Source: Botryococcus braunii
Lineage: Eukaryota > Chlorophyta > Trebouxiophyceae
Reading direction: 5' to 3'
Length of the DNA stretch: 17,500 nucleotides
Assembly (NCBI GenBank): GCA_002005505.1
Contig: KV908351.1
Span: 2,501 to 20,000, forward strand
The notes under the pieces are model-generated. The model ran no database searches and had not been told where the DNA came from. It worked only from the letters and a program-made list of their open reading frames with translations. Shown here piece after piece: positions 8,147 to 17,381 of this stretch. Position numbers and translations under genes: made by a program. Numbering within the stretch: the stretch's first letter is position 1; every line of letters starts with the position of its first letter.

Positions 8147-8470
8147 GATGGCCGCAAGTGGTTTTCATGTTCGCGCCCTGCGTCGGCCAGATGGCCGCAC
8201 GGCCTTAGGGGTTTTCGCCCTTGTCCGGCCATTCGAACCAAAATTGCCTTCAGTCGACGATCAGGGTCCTTGAGTCGAGGTCTTCGAGTCGGAGTTCGAC
8301 TGCTCACTCATTCGTTAAAAAGAAAAGTGAATATGTCAGTCGCAGGCCCCCAGTGCCCCAATAGTCACGTGTCGACAGCCGAAGAGCTGCAGGTGTAAAA
8401 ATATAAATAGATCGGGCAAAACTATGCATGAAAGGGAAGAGAACAACAAGAAAACAGAAAGATGGGAAGA
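8147..8470. other. Spacer after LINE-A, no gene seen
   Basis: Rich in GGCCG/GGCCGC motifs to about 8230, then clustered TCGA/GAGTC motifs (8255-8295), then AT-richer sequence leading into the purine tract. No convincing open frame and no tRNA-like fold were found. Confidence 0.5.
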
Positions 8471-8816
<346 letters not shown>

Positions 8817-8918
8817 GGAATAAATATTTCCCTCACAAGGAAGGTATAACAACCAGTGAGAAAACATAATAACACACAGACACACACCAAAGTTGGGGTG
8901 GAAAGCAAGATATCCCAA

Positions 8919-8922
8919 CACG

Positions 8923-9011
<89 letters not shown>

Positions 9012-9024
9012 ACACACACACACA
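8919..9024. repeat. (CA)n microsatellite
   Basis: About 50 CA units, starting with ACGCACGC and carrying one CATACA variant near 9006. It lies ~100 bp after the GA tract. Cysteine-valine or histidine-threonine frames here are artefacts. Confidence 0.97.
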
Positions 9025-9769
9025 TTCGTTGCGCGACTCCTCCACTTTGGTACCCATGGAGACCACAAGTCTGAATCCGATGTTGATTACATCATGTCAC
9101 ATGATTCATTTGTTACGAATCTTGCAATACAGTACGTCGACCTGGGCGAGTCGCCCACTGCAATAGACGGGTTCCTGTTACGAGCGATACATGTACGACG
9201 TGTAGGTGCGTATCCATGGACATCCATGTTGATGGATAGCTCTTCATGTAACAGTTTTGAGAGTATTATCAGTTGGTCAATAGGGCAAGGATCTCCAACA
9301 CGGATTTTGAGCAGTAGACCGCTTGGACAGTCCAATTTGAAGTCAGGGAACATACAAGAGTTGTGGCCGTAGCTTAAGTGTGTTGCATGGCGGTCCGTCG
9401 GCCTGAGTGGCCGCACATTTTGTAAGCAATGGGAGGTGGCCGGCCATGATTTGCCGCAGGTCAAACGTGCAAGACCCCCTTCATCGGCCACTGGGCCGCA
9501 AGGCAAAAACTAAAAAAAAAAAAAAAAAAACCCTGATTCCAACCGCCATCCACATGCCTCCCCTCACCGGTGGGTACCCCCGCACCCACTCATCCATCTT
9601 CCCCATAGGGATGCATCCCCCACCACCCCCGAGCCCACCTATGTAGTATAAGGGTCCCCCCTGTAGGGTCCCCCCAGGGCCCCGGGCCTCGACCTCCTTG
9701 GATTGTGTGTGCATTCTTGGGGAGTCCCATTCTTCCATGAAGGTGTACCATAGCGGTTTATATATGCCA
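9025..9769. other. Unassigned stretch with poly(A) run
   Basis: A 139-codon minus-strand frame (9506-9087) and overlapping plus-strand frames exist, but none shows a motif, and I do not call a gene. A run of 19 A (9512-9530) follows GGCCGC-rich sequence and could be the tail of a small retroposed sequence; I could not find its start or flanking duplications. C-rich sequence follows to about 9690. Confidence 0.4.
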
Positions 9770-10075
9770 TGTTGTTGTATGACTAGTACGGCTGGGATAG
9801 TATTGTACTTGTATTGTTGTCGTACTAATATCGTACTGGTGTTGTTGTCGTACTACTATCGTACTTACATCGTACTAGTGTTGTTGTCGTACTAGTATCG
9901 TGCGCTATATCGTACTAGTATAGTGCTTGTATCGTACTAATGTTGTTGTCGTACTAGTATCGTGCCTATATCGTACTAGTATCGTGCTTATATCGTACTA
10001 GTGTTGTTGTCGTACTAGCATCGTGCTAGTATCATACTAGTATTGTTGTCGTGTGATTAGTACGGTCGGGATAAC
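9770..10075 (+). repeat. Degenerate minisatellite of TATCGTACTAG and TGTTGTTGTCGTACTAG units
   Basis: The motif CGTACTA(G/A) recurs about every 10-17 bp. A longer unit of ~40-62 bp, beginning (G/A)TGTTGTTGTCGTACTA, starts near 9839, 9878, 9940 and 10000. The array is bracketed by two related sequences, GACTAGTACGGCTGGGATA near 9781 and GATTAGTACGGTCGGGATA near 10055. It is rich in ACTAGT and GTAC palindromes. No coding potential is seen. Confidence 0.85.
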
Positions 10076-10163
10076 TTCACAAAGGCTTATGATTTATACA
10101 AGCGTTTACCATACCCGTGTGTGGAAGTTTCGTTGGGGGACCTGGTGGTAGATATGCACAGTA

Positions 10164-10193
10164 CTGGTGTGGGATACTAGTATCCCACACCAG
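10164..10193. repeat. Perfect 30-bp palindrome
   Basis: The arm CTGGTGTGGGATACT (10164-10178) is directly followed by its exact reverse complement (10179-10193), centred on ACTAGT. It is the longest perfect palindrome seen in the window and lies ~90 bp after an array also full of ACTAGTAT motifs. Confidence 0.92.
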
Positions 10194-10552
10194 AACGTCC
10201 CGTTTACATGCAAGCGGTGAGCCTGTGGTGTGTTTGTGTAATAAGAAACAGACCGTGTGGTGTTTGCATATCTTGAAGCTAGTTGTTTTGGCAGAGCCTC
10301 TGTTCCCTGTGTACGCTGGGTTAACAGTAAAAACACCATGGAAGACTCATGTCATGACCAACAGTTGGAACGCGACATACTTAACATCGATGATATCTGA
10401 AGGAAGGAAGGAAAAATTACATCCAGGACCAGCCATTGTGGCATCTGAAGCATACATAACTGTTCGGTTTGGTCTTTTGATCATAATCACGTGTCCGGAT
10501 CTCCCCCCATGGAATCCCGATGGGTGCGAAGCAACCCAATGCAGGTGTGCTT
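10194..10552. other. Spacer before LINE-B, no gene seen
   Basis: Open frames of 70-145 codons cross this stretch on both strands but show no motif and overlap each other. It may include the outer 5' UTR of LINE-B; the element's true 5' end is not visible. No target-site duplication matching the sequence after 15783 was found here. Confidence 0.4.
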
Positions 10553-10563
10553 GAAGACGCACT

Positions 10564-11080
10564 TAAGAGAAGACGCACTTAATCCGACATAAGCCGACAT
10601 GATATGATTCACTTATCTACAAATGATATCGTCAGCAATAAATTTGTTCCGTACTCCACAAAAGGCTTTGCCGCAGCCATCATACATAAGAGAAGACGCA
10701 CTTAATCCGACATAAGCCGACATGATATGATTCACTTATCTACAAATGATATCGTCAGCAATAAATTTGTTCCGTACTCCACAAAAGGCTTTGCCGCAGC
10801 CATCAGATGCCAATGCAACAAGGGGAGGGAAGCGCAATGCCCCGTTCTCCCCTGCTGGCTCGGATGGTACGATTGCCGCAGCCATCATACATAAGAGAAG
10901 ACGCACTTAATCCGACATAAGCCGACATGATATGATTCACTTATCTACAAATGATATCGTCAGCAATAAATTTGTTCCGTACTCCACAAAAGGCTTTGCC
11001 GCAGCCATCAGATGCCAATGCAACAAGGGGAGGGAAGCGCAATGCCCCGTTCTCCCCTGCTGGCTCGGATGGTACGATTG
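10564..11080 (+). repeat. LINE-B 5' tandem repeat carrying three copies of the ORF1 start
   Basis: A 205-bp unit is perfectly duplicated (10671-10875 and 10876-11080). A third, shortened copy precedes it (10564-10682). Each copy holds the ATG and the first codons of ORF1 (MISSAINLFRTPQKALPQPS) at 10623, 10746 and 10951. The first copy repeats at 123 bp, which equals 205 minus 82, the size expected if recombination between two CCGCAGCCATCA sites removed 82 bp. Only the last ATG leads into full ORF1; the one at 10746 hits TAA at 10908-10910 and the one at 10623 also stops early. Confidence 0.93.
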
Positions 11081-12231
11081 ATATTGAAGTAAATGAAAAT
11101 AAACTTGCTGAGAAAGTCGCGATTCTAGAGGGCCGAGTCTCTTCGCTCTCTGACAGAGTTGAACACCAACAAGACCGTATTTTACAACTGGAACAAACCG
11201 TGGAACATCAAAAAATCATCTCAAAGGCGACAAATATCATTGTCTATGGGATCGAGGAGCACTTGGGGGATGGGGATGTCCGGCAGTTATTTGGGGGGGA
11301 CAGGGATCTCCCATCGCTGATCCCCAACATTGTGGACACCTACCGCCTCGGCCAACTCAAGGCCAATGCTGCAAGGCCGCGGCCAGTCTTGGTGAAGTTC
11401 AACTCGACAAGGGCACGAAATGCCGCTTTCAAGCATAGCAAGCGCCTTAGAAGGCGTTCCCTCTCTCTTGCAGAGGACCTCACCCCGAGCCAACAAGAAG
11501 CGCGCCGGCGCCTTCTGCCCAACTTCCAGGCCTTTAAAGCCCAAGGCTATCCAGTGCTGTGGCGTGGAGGAACCCTCTGCTTCCGCGGAGCAGACGGGAG
11601 AGTCAATCAGTGGGTCCCAGGAGGAGCTCCTCCTGGCCCACCTCCTGCCCGGGCTTCCCAAGAGCCCCGGGTAGCACCAACTCCTCCGACCAGCAGTCAA
11701 CCTCATGGGCCGGCCCCACCCATGAGGGACTATTCCAACGAAATCCAGCCAGCACACCTGGATCCCAAGCCCAACGCCTGGAAGACAATTGTCAATGGCA
11801 GACCGCGCGCAGTGCTTGAGTCTCGGAGGGCCTCTGCAATGAGCAGAGGGAACGTCACACCTACGGCGACACATAGCACCCGCCAAAACGCGCCCGGGGC
11901 TCGTACGGCAGCTGCCCCAGCCGGGGGGACCCTGGGCGCACGTCCCCGACAAGTGCCTGGGGGCCGGTCGGCTGCCGCCCACGCTGACCGAGCCCCTGGC
12001 GTCCAAGCCACGATGCCCTACACCGTAAGCGAAGTACAACGAGAGGATGCAGCCACAGCTAAAGGCATGGATTGGATGCCACCCCAGCAGAGGACGACTC
12101 CCCGCCATGTCCCGGGGGCCACCGATGGCAAGCGTATCGCCATTCAACGCGAGCCAGAGCTTGAAGAGCTTATGACTCCTTCCACCCTAGAGGGAGGTGA
12201 CCTGGGTCCCAACCCCTCAACCCCTCAATAG
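10951..12231 (+). CDS. LINE-B ORF1: coiled-coil, RRM-like RNA-binding protein with long basic/proline-rich tail
   Basis: This 426-residue protein should bind element RNA. The start is the third and last tandem ATG, the only one in frame with the whole protein. Residues ~48-92 form a coiled coil (KLAEKVAILEGRVSSLSDRV onward). Residues ~94-163 look RRM-like (NIIVYGIEE, YRLGQL, RPRPVLVKF, AAFKHSKRLR). Residues ~164-216 match the C-terminal domain (AEDLTPSQQEARRR, YPVLWRGGTLCF). Residues ~220-426 are low-complexity, rich in Pro, Ala, Arg and Gly, with no homologous extension in LINE-A, and are probably disordered; I see no zinc knuckle there. The TAG at 12229-12231 separates it from ORF2 in the same frame. 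Confidence 0.86.
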   Translation: MISSAINLFRTPQKALPQPSDANATRGGKRNAPFSPAGSDGTIDIEVNENKLAEKVAILEGRVSSLSDRVEHQQDRILQLEQTVEHQKIISKATNIIVYGIEEHLGDGDVRQLFGGDRDLPSLIPNIVDTYRLGQLKANAARPRPVLVKFNSTRARNAAFKHSKRLRRRSLSLAEDLTPSQQEARRRLLPNFQAFKAQGYPVLWRGGTLCFRGADGRVNQWVPGGAPPGPPPARASQEPRVAPTPPTSSQPHGPAPPMRDYSNEIQPAHLDPKPNAWKTIVNGRPRAVLESRRASAMSRGNVTPTATHSTRQNAPGARTAAAPAGGTLGARPRQVPGGRSAAAHADRAPGVQATMPYTVSEVQREDAATAKGMDWMPPQQRTTPRHVPGATDGKRIAIQREPELEELMTPSTLEGGDLGPNPSTPQ

Positions 12232-12267
12232 GAAATATCTAGCCACCTGAGGTTGAGATGTATAGTT
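12229..12267 (+). promoter_or_regulatory. LINE-B ORF1/ORF2 junction: in-frame TAG, possible readthrough or non-AUG reinitiation site
   Basis: TAG at 12229-12231 is followed by GAA ATA TCT and, after exactly 11 codons, by VWNINGL, in the frame of ORF1. No ATG occurs in frame until 12346, beyond the catalytic Asn. Codons 5-6 after the stop encode H-L here and H-I in LINE-A, which suggests the interval is translated. Near-cognate codons present are CTG (12247) and TTG (12253). Confidence 0.55.
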
Positions 12268-12789
12268 TGGAACATAAATGGCCTTAGCACAGAAAAACTG
12301 TTATCTCGAGGCCTCTTAGAGTACCTTCACACCTTTGACATTATCATGCTCAGTGAGACTAGAAGACAAATTATCGAAAGAGACCTCTGGGCCCCCTTCA
12401 AGCTATTCTTTCACCCTGCATCACACTCAGGGAGGGCAGGGGAAGGCTTATTGCTTGGTATTCGATATAGCAATGAATACCATATTCTCCCCTATTGCAC
12501 CAAACAAGGATCGTTGTGGGCTAAGATTCAGTTCAAGGGTGGTGGACTACCTCTAATCATCGGAACAACTTACATTCCCCCTTCTGGATCACCCCTTCTA
12601 TCATCTTTGAGTTTGTCTAATAGAATGAAAGAAATCCAGAAAACACTCGGTAAGGCAAAGGTAGAAGGGTACGCTTTCCTAGGGGGTGATCTTAATTCTA
12701 GAGTTGGTCCCCTTCCCCCATGGCCCCTGGAGGGGACCCAAAGGTCAATCCCCATGGGCGGCAACTTCTTCGTGCTGTCCACAAATTAG
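12232..12789 (+). pseudogene. LINE-B ORF2 first part: N-terminal half of APE-type endonuclease
   Basis: It follows the ORF1 TAG in frame and contains VWNINGL (Asn), MLSETR (Glu), TYIPP (Tyr) and FLGGDLNSRVG (Asp, Asn). The frame loses meaning after about 12705-12745 and ends at TAG 12787-12789. The protein resumes in the -1 frame with VNPHGRQL, which matches QNPHGRRL in LINE-A. C and G runs (12715-12719, 12732-12735) lie in the break interval. The break is ~40 codons downstream of the one in LINE-A, so the two are independent events. Confidence 0.75.
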
Positions 12790-15701
12790 GCGTTTACATT
12801 TGCACTGGCCGTGTCAGGGGAGATATCCCGGCCGGTGTGTCGTACCACGGTACGCGTAGATCAGCTGCAACACGACTTGACCATATCATTGTATCCCCAA
12901 ATCTTATCCCACACCTAGAAGACAGTGGCATTGATTGTGAGAGGTCAGAGTCTGACCATTTCCCACTATGTGCATCCTTGTCTATTCCTATTCATCCTAG
13001 ACCGTGTCCCTCTTCTGATCAAGGGGGACACCCATTGTCACAAATTAGCTGGTGCCAATTTGCAAGGGATCAATATGTCCAAGCATTACAGAGTGATGAG
13101 TTAAACCTCATGAGCCAATGTGAAAAAGCGGTTGAAGATGGGGACATTAAGTCTAGCATTCATTGCCTATACGCACTCATAAAAGATGCTGCAAAGAAAG
13201 CAGGAATGCATGACCAATACAAAAGATATCCCCACAATGGACACCGGCGTCAACATCAACCCTTTTTTGACCAGGAATGCCGGGCCCTTAAACGGGAAGT
13301 CTGGAGGTATGGAATGTTAACCAAATGGCGGGGTGATGAGTTCCGGAGGTTAGAGCGTAAGTACCATGCTATTGTGAGGAAAAAGAAAAGGGCATACCAG
13401 GCCCAAAAGCTAAAAACATTGGTACACCAAAAGCATTTCAACCCCCATAGGTTTTGGAAAACCCTTCGGCGTGAAAGAGATAGACTGCCTGAACCCCTTA
13501 GAGATGTGTCAGCTTGGGATTCTTATATAAATTCCCTTGCAAGTGGTCTTGGAACTGAAGAGCCCGCGCATGGTCTGCCTATTGGGGCATATCCTCCCCA
13601 TCAAGTCCCAGAAGATCATGGTCACGACCAGCGCGACGAGCTGAATGCTCCCTTCACAGTCGAGGAAATTGAACTGGGTCTCCGAGCACTTGCCAATGGG
13701 AAATCCCCGGGGAAAGATGGTTACCCTACAGAGTTGTTTAGGTATGCTCAGCCACTTACACACCCGGGGGATCCTTACTCACGAAACCTGTTAAGTCATG
13801 TCATTGCGGACATTTTTACTATGGCGCTTAGACAACGTACCATACCGGCGGAGTCAAATGTATGTTTGGTGACACCGGTATATAAGAAAGGGGACGCGTA
13901 TAACAGAGGAAATTATCGTCCCATTGCCGTGGGCGAATCTCTTATGAGGTTGTATGCCAACGTGTTGAACTCGCGTCTGGTATCTTACTTGGAGAAGTAC
14001 CGTTTGCGTGTTGATTGCCAAACAGGCTTCCGTCCTGAAATGTCCACCACCCATCAACTGTTTGTTATACAACACCTCATAGATTGGGCAATGGGCATCA
14101 CTCCACTGCATTTTGCATTCCTGGACCTCTCTAAAGCTTACGACAGGGTATCGCGTCTTAAGTTAGAGCATATTTTGGAGCAGTTGGGAATCCAAGGGGA
14201 TTTTCTTTATGCTACTCAAGCTGTAATAGACAGTACAGTTTTGGCGATCAAGATTGAGGGCAAACATGGGGGGTTGTTTAAATCAAGTGCGGGTGTTCCT
14301 CAAGGCTGCCCCATTAGCCCTACACTATTTGGAATTATGTCGGATGGACTCCCCCGATATCTTGCACACCATTGTCCCACGGCTGGCCTTCAGCTACCTG
14401 ATGGCACACGTTTAAATATAATACGTATCCAAGTGCTAGGTTTTGCGGACGATTTTGTTCTCGTCGCGCCTACAGTTGAGGACCTACAGGTGTTGGTGAA
14501 TGCTACTCAAGAATGGTGTAAGAGTATGGACATGCGCCTAAATGGGGCCAAGACGCAATACCTTTCAGTAAATCCAGACCCTCGGACACCCTCTACCTCT
14601 CTAGAGGTTGCAGGGGTTAGAATTGGTCCGGTACAGGAGGTTAAATACCTTGGATTACAGATTCATGCCAAGAATGGCCTTCAAGCCGGCATTAAGAACC
14701 TCGAGCAGAGGTTCTGGATAGCATGGGAAGACCTTACTAGAGCTTATAGCAATCTCGGTTGCAACATGTCAATGATGCTCATGACAGAACTGTACTTAGC
14801 TTGCCTACCACCCCTCATCTCCTATGGATGTGAAGTCTGGGCATTCAGATGCTTTCAAGGCAGACAATTGTCTTCGGGAAAACCTAGTAGTATACCCCTA
14901 TTGGATGCGCACAAGCGGGTCCTAGCTCAGATTTTGGGGGTGCGTCGGACAATCCCTGAGGAAATAATCAATTGTGAATTAAACATATTTTCTTTGTGGT
15001 CAACTTGGATCTTACGTATGGCCAGGTTTTGGAACAATATAGCGGCCATGAGACCTGATTCATTACACTACAAGGTCCTCATGCATGACATTAGGTTGGC
15101 AATAGTAGAAGGCCGAGAAACGTTTTCGGGTACCCTTATGCAACAACTTAAGAAACTAGGATACTATATAGCTGACCATGTGCGGTTTGATAGAGCCTTG
15201 CAGATTGACATTTCACAGGTAAAGGATCTGTTAGACCGTAAAAGTGACATGATATGGGATGACCTGGACATCTCCCCTCGCACTTGTGCATCCCCAAGAG
15301 CCTTATTCTGCAGATACCAAAGGTGGTTCGCACGTCCGCCTCATGTGCCACGGCGTAAGAGTGCGCTCAAACTCCACCTTCCTAATTGTACATTGCGGAC
15401 CTTTATGCGATTTAGATTAGGGTGTCATGACCTTCCTATTGATAAAGGTAGACAACAAGGCATCCCTCGAGACCAGAGGATTTGCACGAGGTGCTCCTTA
15501 GAGCTCGTTGGTGATGAACATCATCTGTTGTTCACCTGTCCGGCTGTACAACATGTACGGCAACAATTTATGCATCTCTTTCAACAAAGGAGTCGATCTG
15601 TACAGACGTTTATGTGGCAAGAAGACCTTGAAGGGGTTGCCAAATTTGTGACTAGAGCATTGGAGAGCTACCTCACTCTCCCAGGTGCTGTGCGACCTTA
15701 G
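12720..15701 (+). CDS. LINE-B ORF2 main part: endonuclease C-terminal end, reverse transcriptase, zinc knuckle
   Basis: This ~993-codon frame carries the last endonuclease motifs (LDHIIVS, D54; ESDHFP, S78-D79-H80). The reverse transcriptase follows: NYRPIAV, GFRPEMST, FLDLSKAYDRV (motif A, D469), PQGCPISP (motif B) and GFADD (motif C, D577-D578). A C-terminal knuckle follows (ICTRC to DEHHLLFTC). Motif C is FADD, where LINE-A has YADD; both variants are known in LINEs. The frame has no internal stop. The ATG at 12720 lies at the frame break and is not a likely natural start. ORF2 ends in TAG, and the 3' UTR is only ~70 bp before the terminal hairpin. Confidence 0.88.
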   Translation: MAPGGDPKVNPHGRQLLRAVHKLGVYICTGRVRGDIPAGVSYHGTRRSAATRLDHIIVSPNLIPHLEDSGIDCERSESDHFPLCASLSIPIHPRPCPSSDQGGHPLSQISWCQFARDQYVQALQSDELNLMSQCEKAVEDGDIKSSIHCLYALIKDAAKKAGMHDQYKRYPHNGHRRQHQPFFDQECRALKREVWRYGMLTKWRGDEFRRLERKYHAIVRKKKRAYQAQKLKTLVHQKHFNPHRFWKTLRRERDRLPEPLRDVSAWDSYINSLASGLGTEEPAHGLPIGAYPPHQVPEDHGHDQRDELNAPFTVEEIELGLRALANGKSPGKDGYPTELFRYAQPLTHPGDPYSRNLLSHVIADIFTMALRQRTIPAESNVCLVTPVYKKGDAYNRGNYRPIAVGESLMRLYANVLNSRLVSYLEKYRLRVDCQTGFRPEMSTTHQLFVIQHLIDWAMGITPLHFAFLDLSKAYDRVSRLKLEHILEQLGIQGDFLYATQAVIDSTVLAIKIEGKHGGLFKSSAGVPQGCPISPTLFGIMSDGLPRYLAHHCPTAGLQLPDGTRLNIIRIQVLGFADDFVLVAPTVEDLQVLVNATQEWCKSMDMRLNGAKTQYLSVNPDPRTPSTSLEVAGVRIGPVQEVKYLGLQIHAKNGLQAGIKNLEQRFWIAWEDLTRAYSNLGCNMSMMLMTELYLACLPPLISYGCEVWAFRCFQGRQLSSGKPSSIPLLDAHKRVLAQILGVRRTIPEEIINCELNIFSLWSTWILRMARFWNNIAAMRPDSLHYKVLMHDIRLAIVEGRETFSGTLMQQLKKLGYYIADHVRFDRALQIDISQVKDLLDRKSDMIWDDLDISPRTCASPRALFCRYQRWFARPPHVPRRKSALKLHLPNCTLRTFMRFRLGCHDLPIDKGRQQGIPRDQRICTRCSLELVGDEHHLLFTCPAVQHVRQQFMHLFQQRSRSVQTFMWQEDLEGVAKFVTRALESYLTLPGAVRP

Positions 15702-15742
15702 TTGGCTAAGATATGGGTCATTCATTGTACTGCCGTCCTCTT

Positions 15743-15783
15743 CAGCCCTAGTGGCTGGTCTTTGGATGTAATCTTCCTTCCTT
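15743..15783 (+). promoter_or_regulatory. LINE-B 3' terminal stem-loop, TGTAA motif and TTCC tail
   Basis: The stem CAGCC/GGCTG (15743-15757, loop CTAGT) is followed by GATGTAA (15765-15771) and TCTTCCTTCCTT (15772-15783). Order and sequence match the LINE-A end, although the loop differs and the hairpin-to-GATGTAA gap is 7 rather than 4 bases. The likely role is a recognition site for the element's reverse transcriptase and a 3' processing signal (inferred). Confidence 0.68.
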
Positions 15784-16865
15784 GAGCCCCAGCAGCTGAG
15801 GTACACATCTGTACTGCTTCTCGAACGGGCATTTAAGAGTTCGTGCATTCAATCATTCTAAGCAGTGCCAAGAGCAGAGCTACTGCATACTTCAAGGCTG
15901 TAAGAAGGAATTTAACTATGGTGAACACGGGGCGATAGCCAGATTTGGCTATAGCTGGTCGAACGCCGCGATGCCAGGCATCGGCATCATGCCAGGTGGA
16001 TATCAGGCCATGCTTCCATTGCATCGAACGTTACAAATCGGTTAAACTGGTCTTTTTACCATTGTCGGAACCTCCCCCTCGTCACTATCGACAATGTATC
16101 TAGTAAAGCAAGCCGGCCCAGGCCCGATACATTTCAACTGAACGTGCCTTTGTAGCACAGTACCAACTGTCAGGCGGGGGATGGGTTGTCAATTAACATG
16201 GACTTTATTCTAGAAGATGATACTCGCTAAAGGTTTCATGACTGCTCGACCATCGTATTCGGAGAATATGGACCTCGGATGCTGTTTACACGTTGTAGTC
16301 AATTGTCCAGGTCAAGCACAGAGTGTCTCCAGCAACTCCGAGCCTCCACATGTGCTCTACAAACAGCGGTGAGCGTTTCGATGTATTCATGACCTGAACT
16401 TGCTATCACACAGCCCTTCGCCCCAAAATGACATTTCGTCACAGAGCCTAAATTGTTATCTAAGCTGTGCCCCAAAACTTCAATATGAAAGGTGGGTCAA
16501 CTGCCGAAGGAAAGATAACATTGTAGCTGGCATGTCTCAATAAAAGGGGTAGTGTGTAGAAGCTGAACATCTGTGCCCTACCCAATAAATGAACAAATAC
16601 TAGCCTCACGAAAGATCAGACAGCCTAGTGGAGTATCAAGACACATATGAAACTTATGGGAAAGCTGGCTGAGGCAGCCACTCTTTAAGAGAAGAGCAAT
16701 CTGGGGGAGCGGGGTGGGGGAGAAGGGGATATGGAGCGAGGGGAGGAGTCAATAGTGGATTCCTTGCATACTCTCCCCGCCTCATCCATCTCCTTTCCTG
16801 TCCCCTCGATCCTGAAGAATGGCGCTGATATACCGCTGTGGATCAGTCTACAGATGACTGTGTGG
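15784..16865. other. Intergenic stretch, no gene seen
   Basis: Only short frames without motifs occur on either strand. A small hairpin (ATAGCCA/TGGCTAT, 15935-15952) and an inverted pair ATTGTCG/CGACAAT (16061-16095) are present. A GGGGAG-rich patch lies at about 16700-16745. I found no tRNA-like B box and no recognisable promoter. Confidence 0.5.
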
Positions 16866-16993
16866 CAATGACGATGATGATGATGACGATGATGGTGGTG
16901 ACGATGATCATGATATTGATGATGGTTGTTCTGTTGATGCTGATGTAAATCATGCCAATTATGGTTATATTGACGTTGATGTTGCCCATGCCA
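16866..16993. repeat. Degenerate GAT/GAC trinucleotide stretch
   Basis: GATGAT and GACGAT units dominate about 16868-16930, then decay into GTTGAT and ATTGAT variants. It reads as aspartate or isoleucine runs depending on frame, and no gene is supported. Confidence 0.75.
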
Positions 16994-17052
16994 GTTATAG
17001 TGAGGTGTTGGAGGAGATCAAGATGTGTCTGTGCAAGAGTCCGATCGTGCCC

Positions 17053-17381
<329 letters not shown>

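Larger units (their letters stand above)
10553..15783 (+). mobile_element. LINE-B: second, divergent L1-like non-LTR retrotransposon
   Basis: Same build and orientation as LINE-A: tandemly repeated 5' end, ORF1 (10951-12231), TAG, ORF2 in the same frame (12232-15701, one frame break), 3' UTR, stem-loop, GATGTAA and a short TTCC tail ending near 15783. By eye about half of the core reverse-transcriptase residues match LINE-A, with less similarity elsewhere, and codon use is more A/T-rich. The two are separate families of one clade, not copies. The 5' boundary given is where recognisable repeat sequence begins and is uncertain. Confidence 0.83.

Noticed and set aside
8220..8300. tRNA gene suggested by ATTCGAACC and GTTCGACTG
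   Set aside because: No matching A box, acceptor stem or anticodon arm could be drawn around these motifs.
9087..9506. 139-codon minus-strand frame as a host gene
   Set aside because: No motif, overlapping plus-strand frames of similar length, and no splice or start context that decides for it.
11287..12147. 286-codon minus-strand frame inside LINE-B ORF1
   Set aside because: Antisense shadow of GC-rich ORF1, whose plus frame shows conserved RRM-like and coiled-coil motifs.
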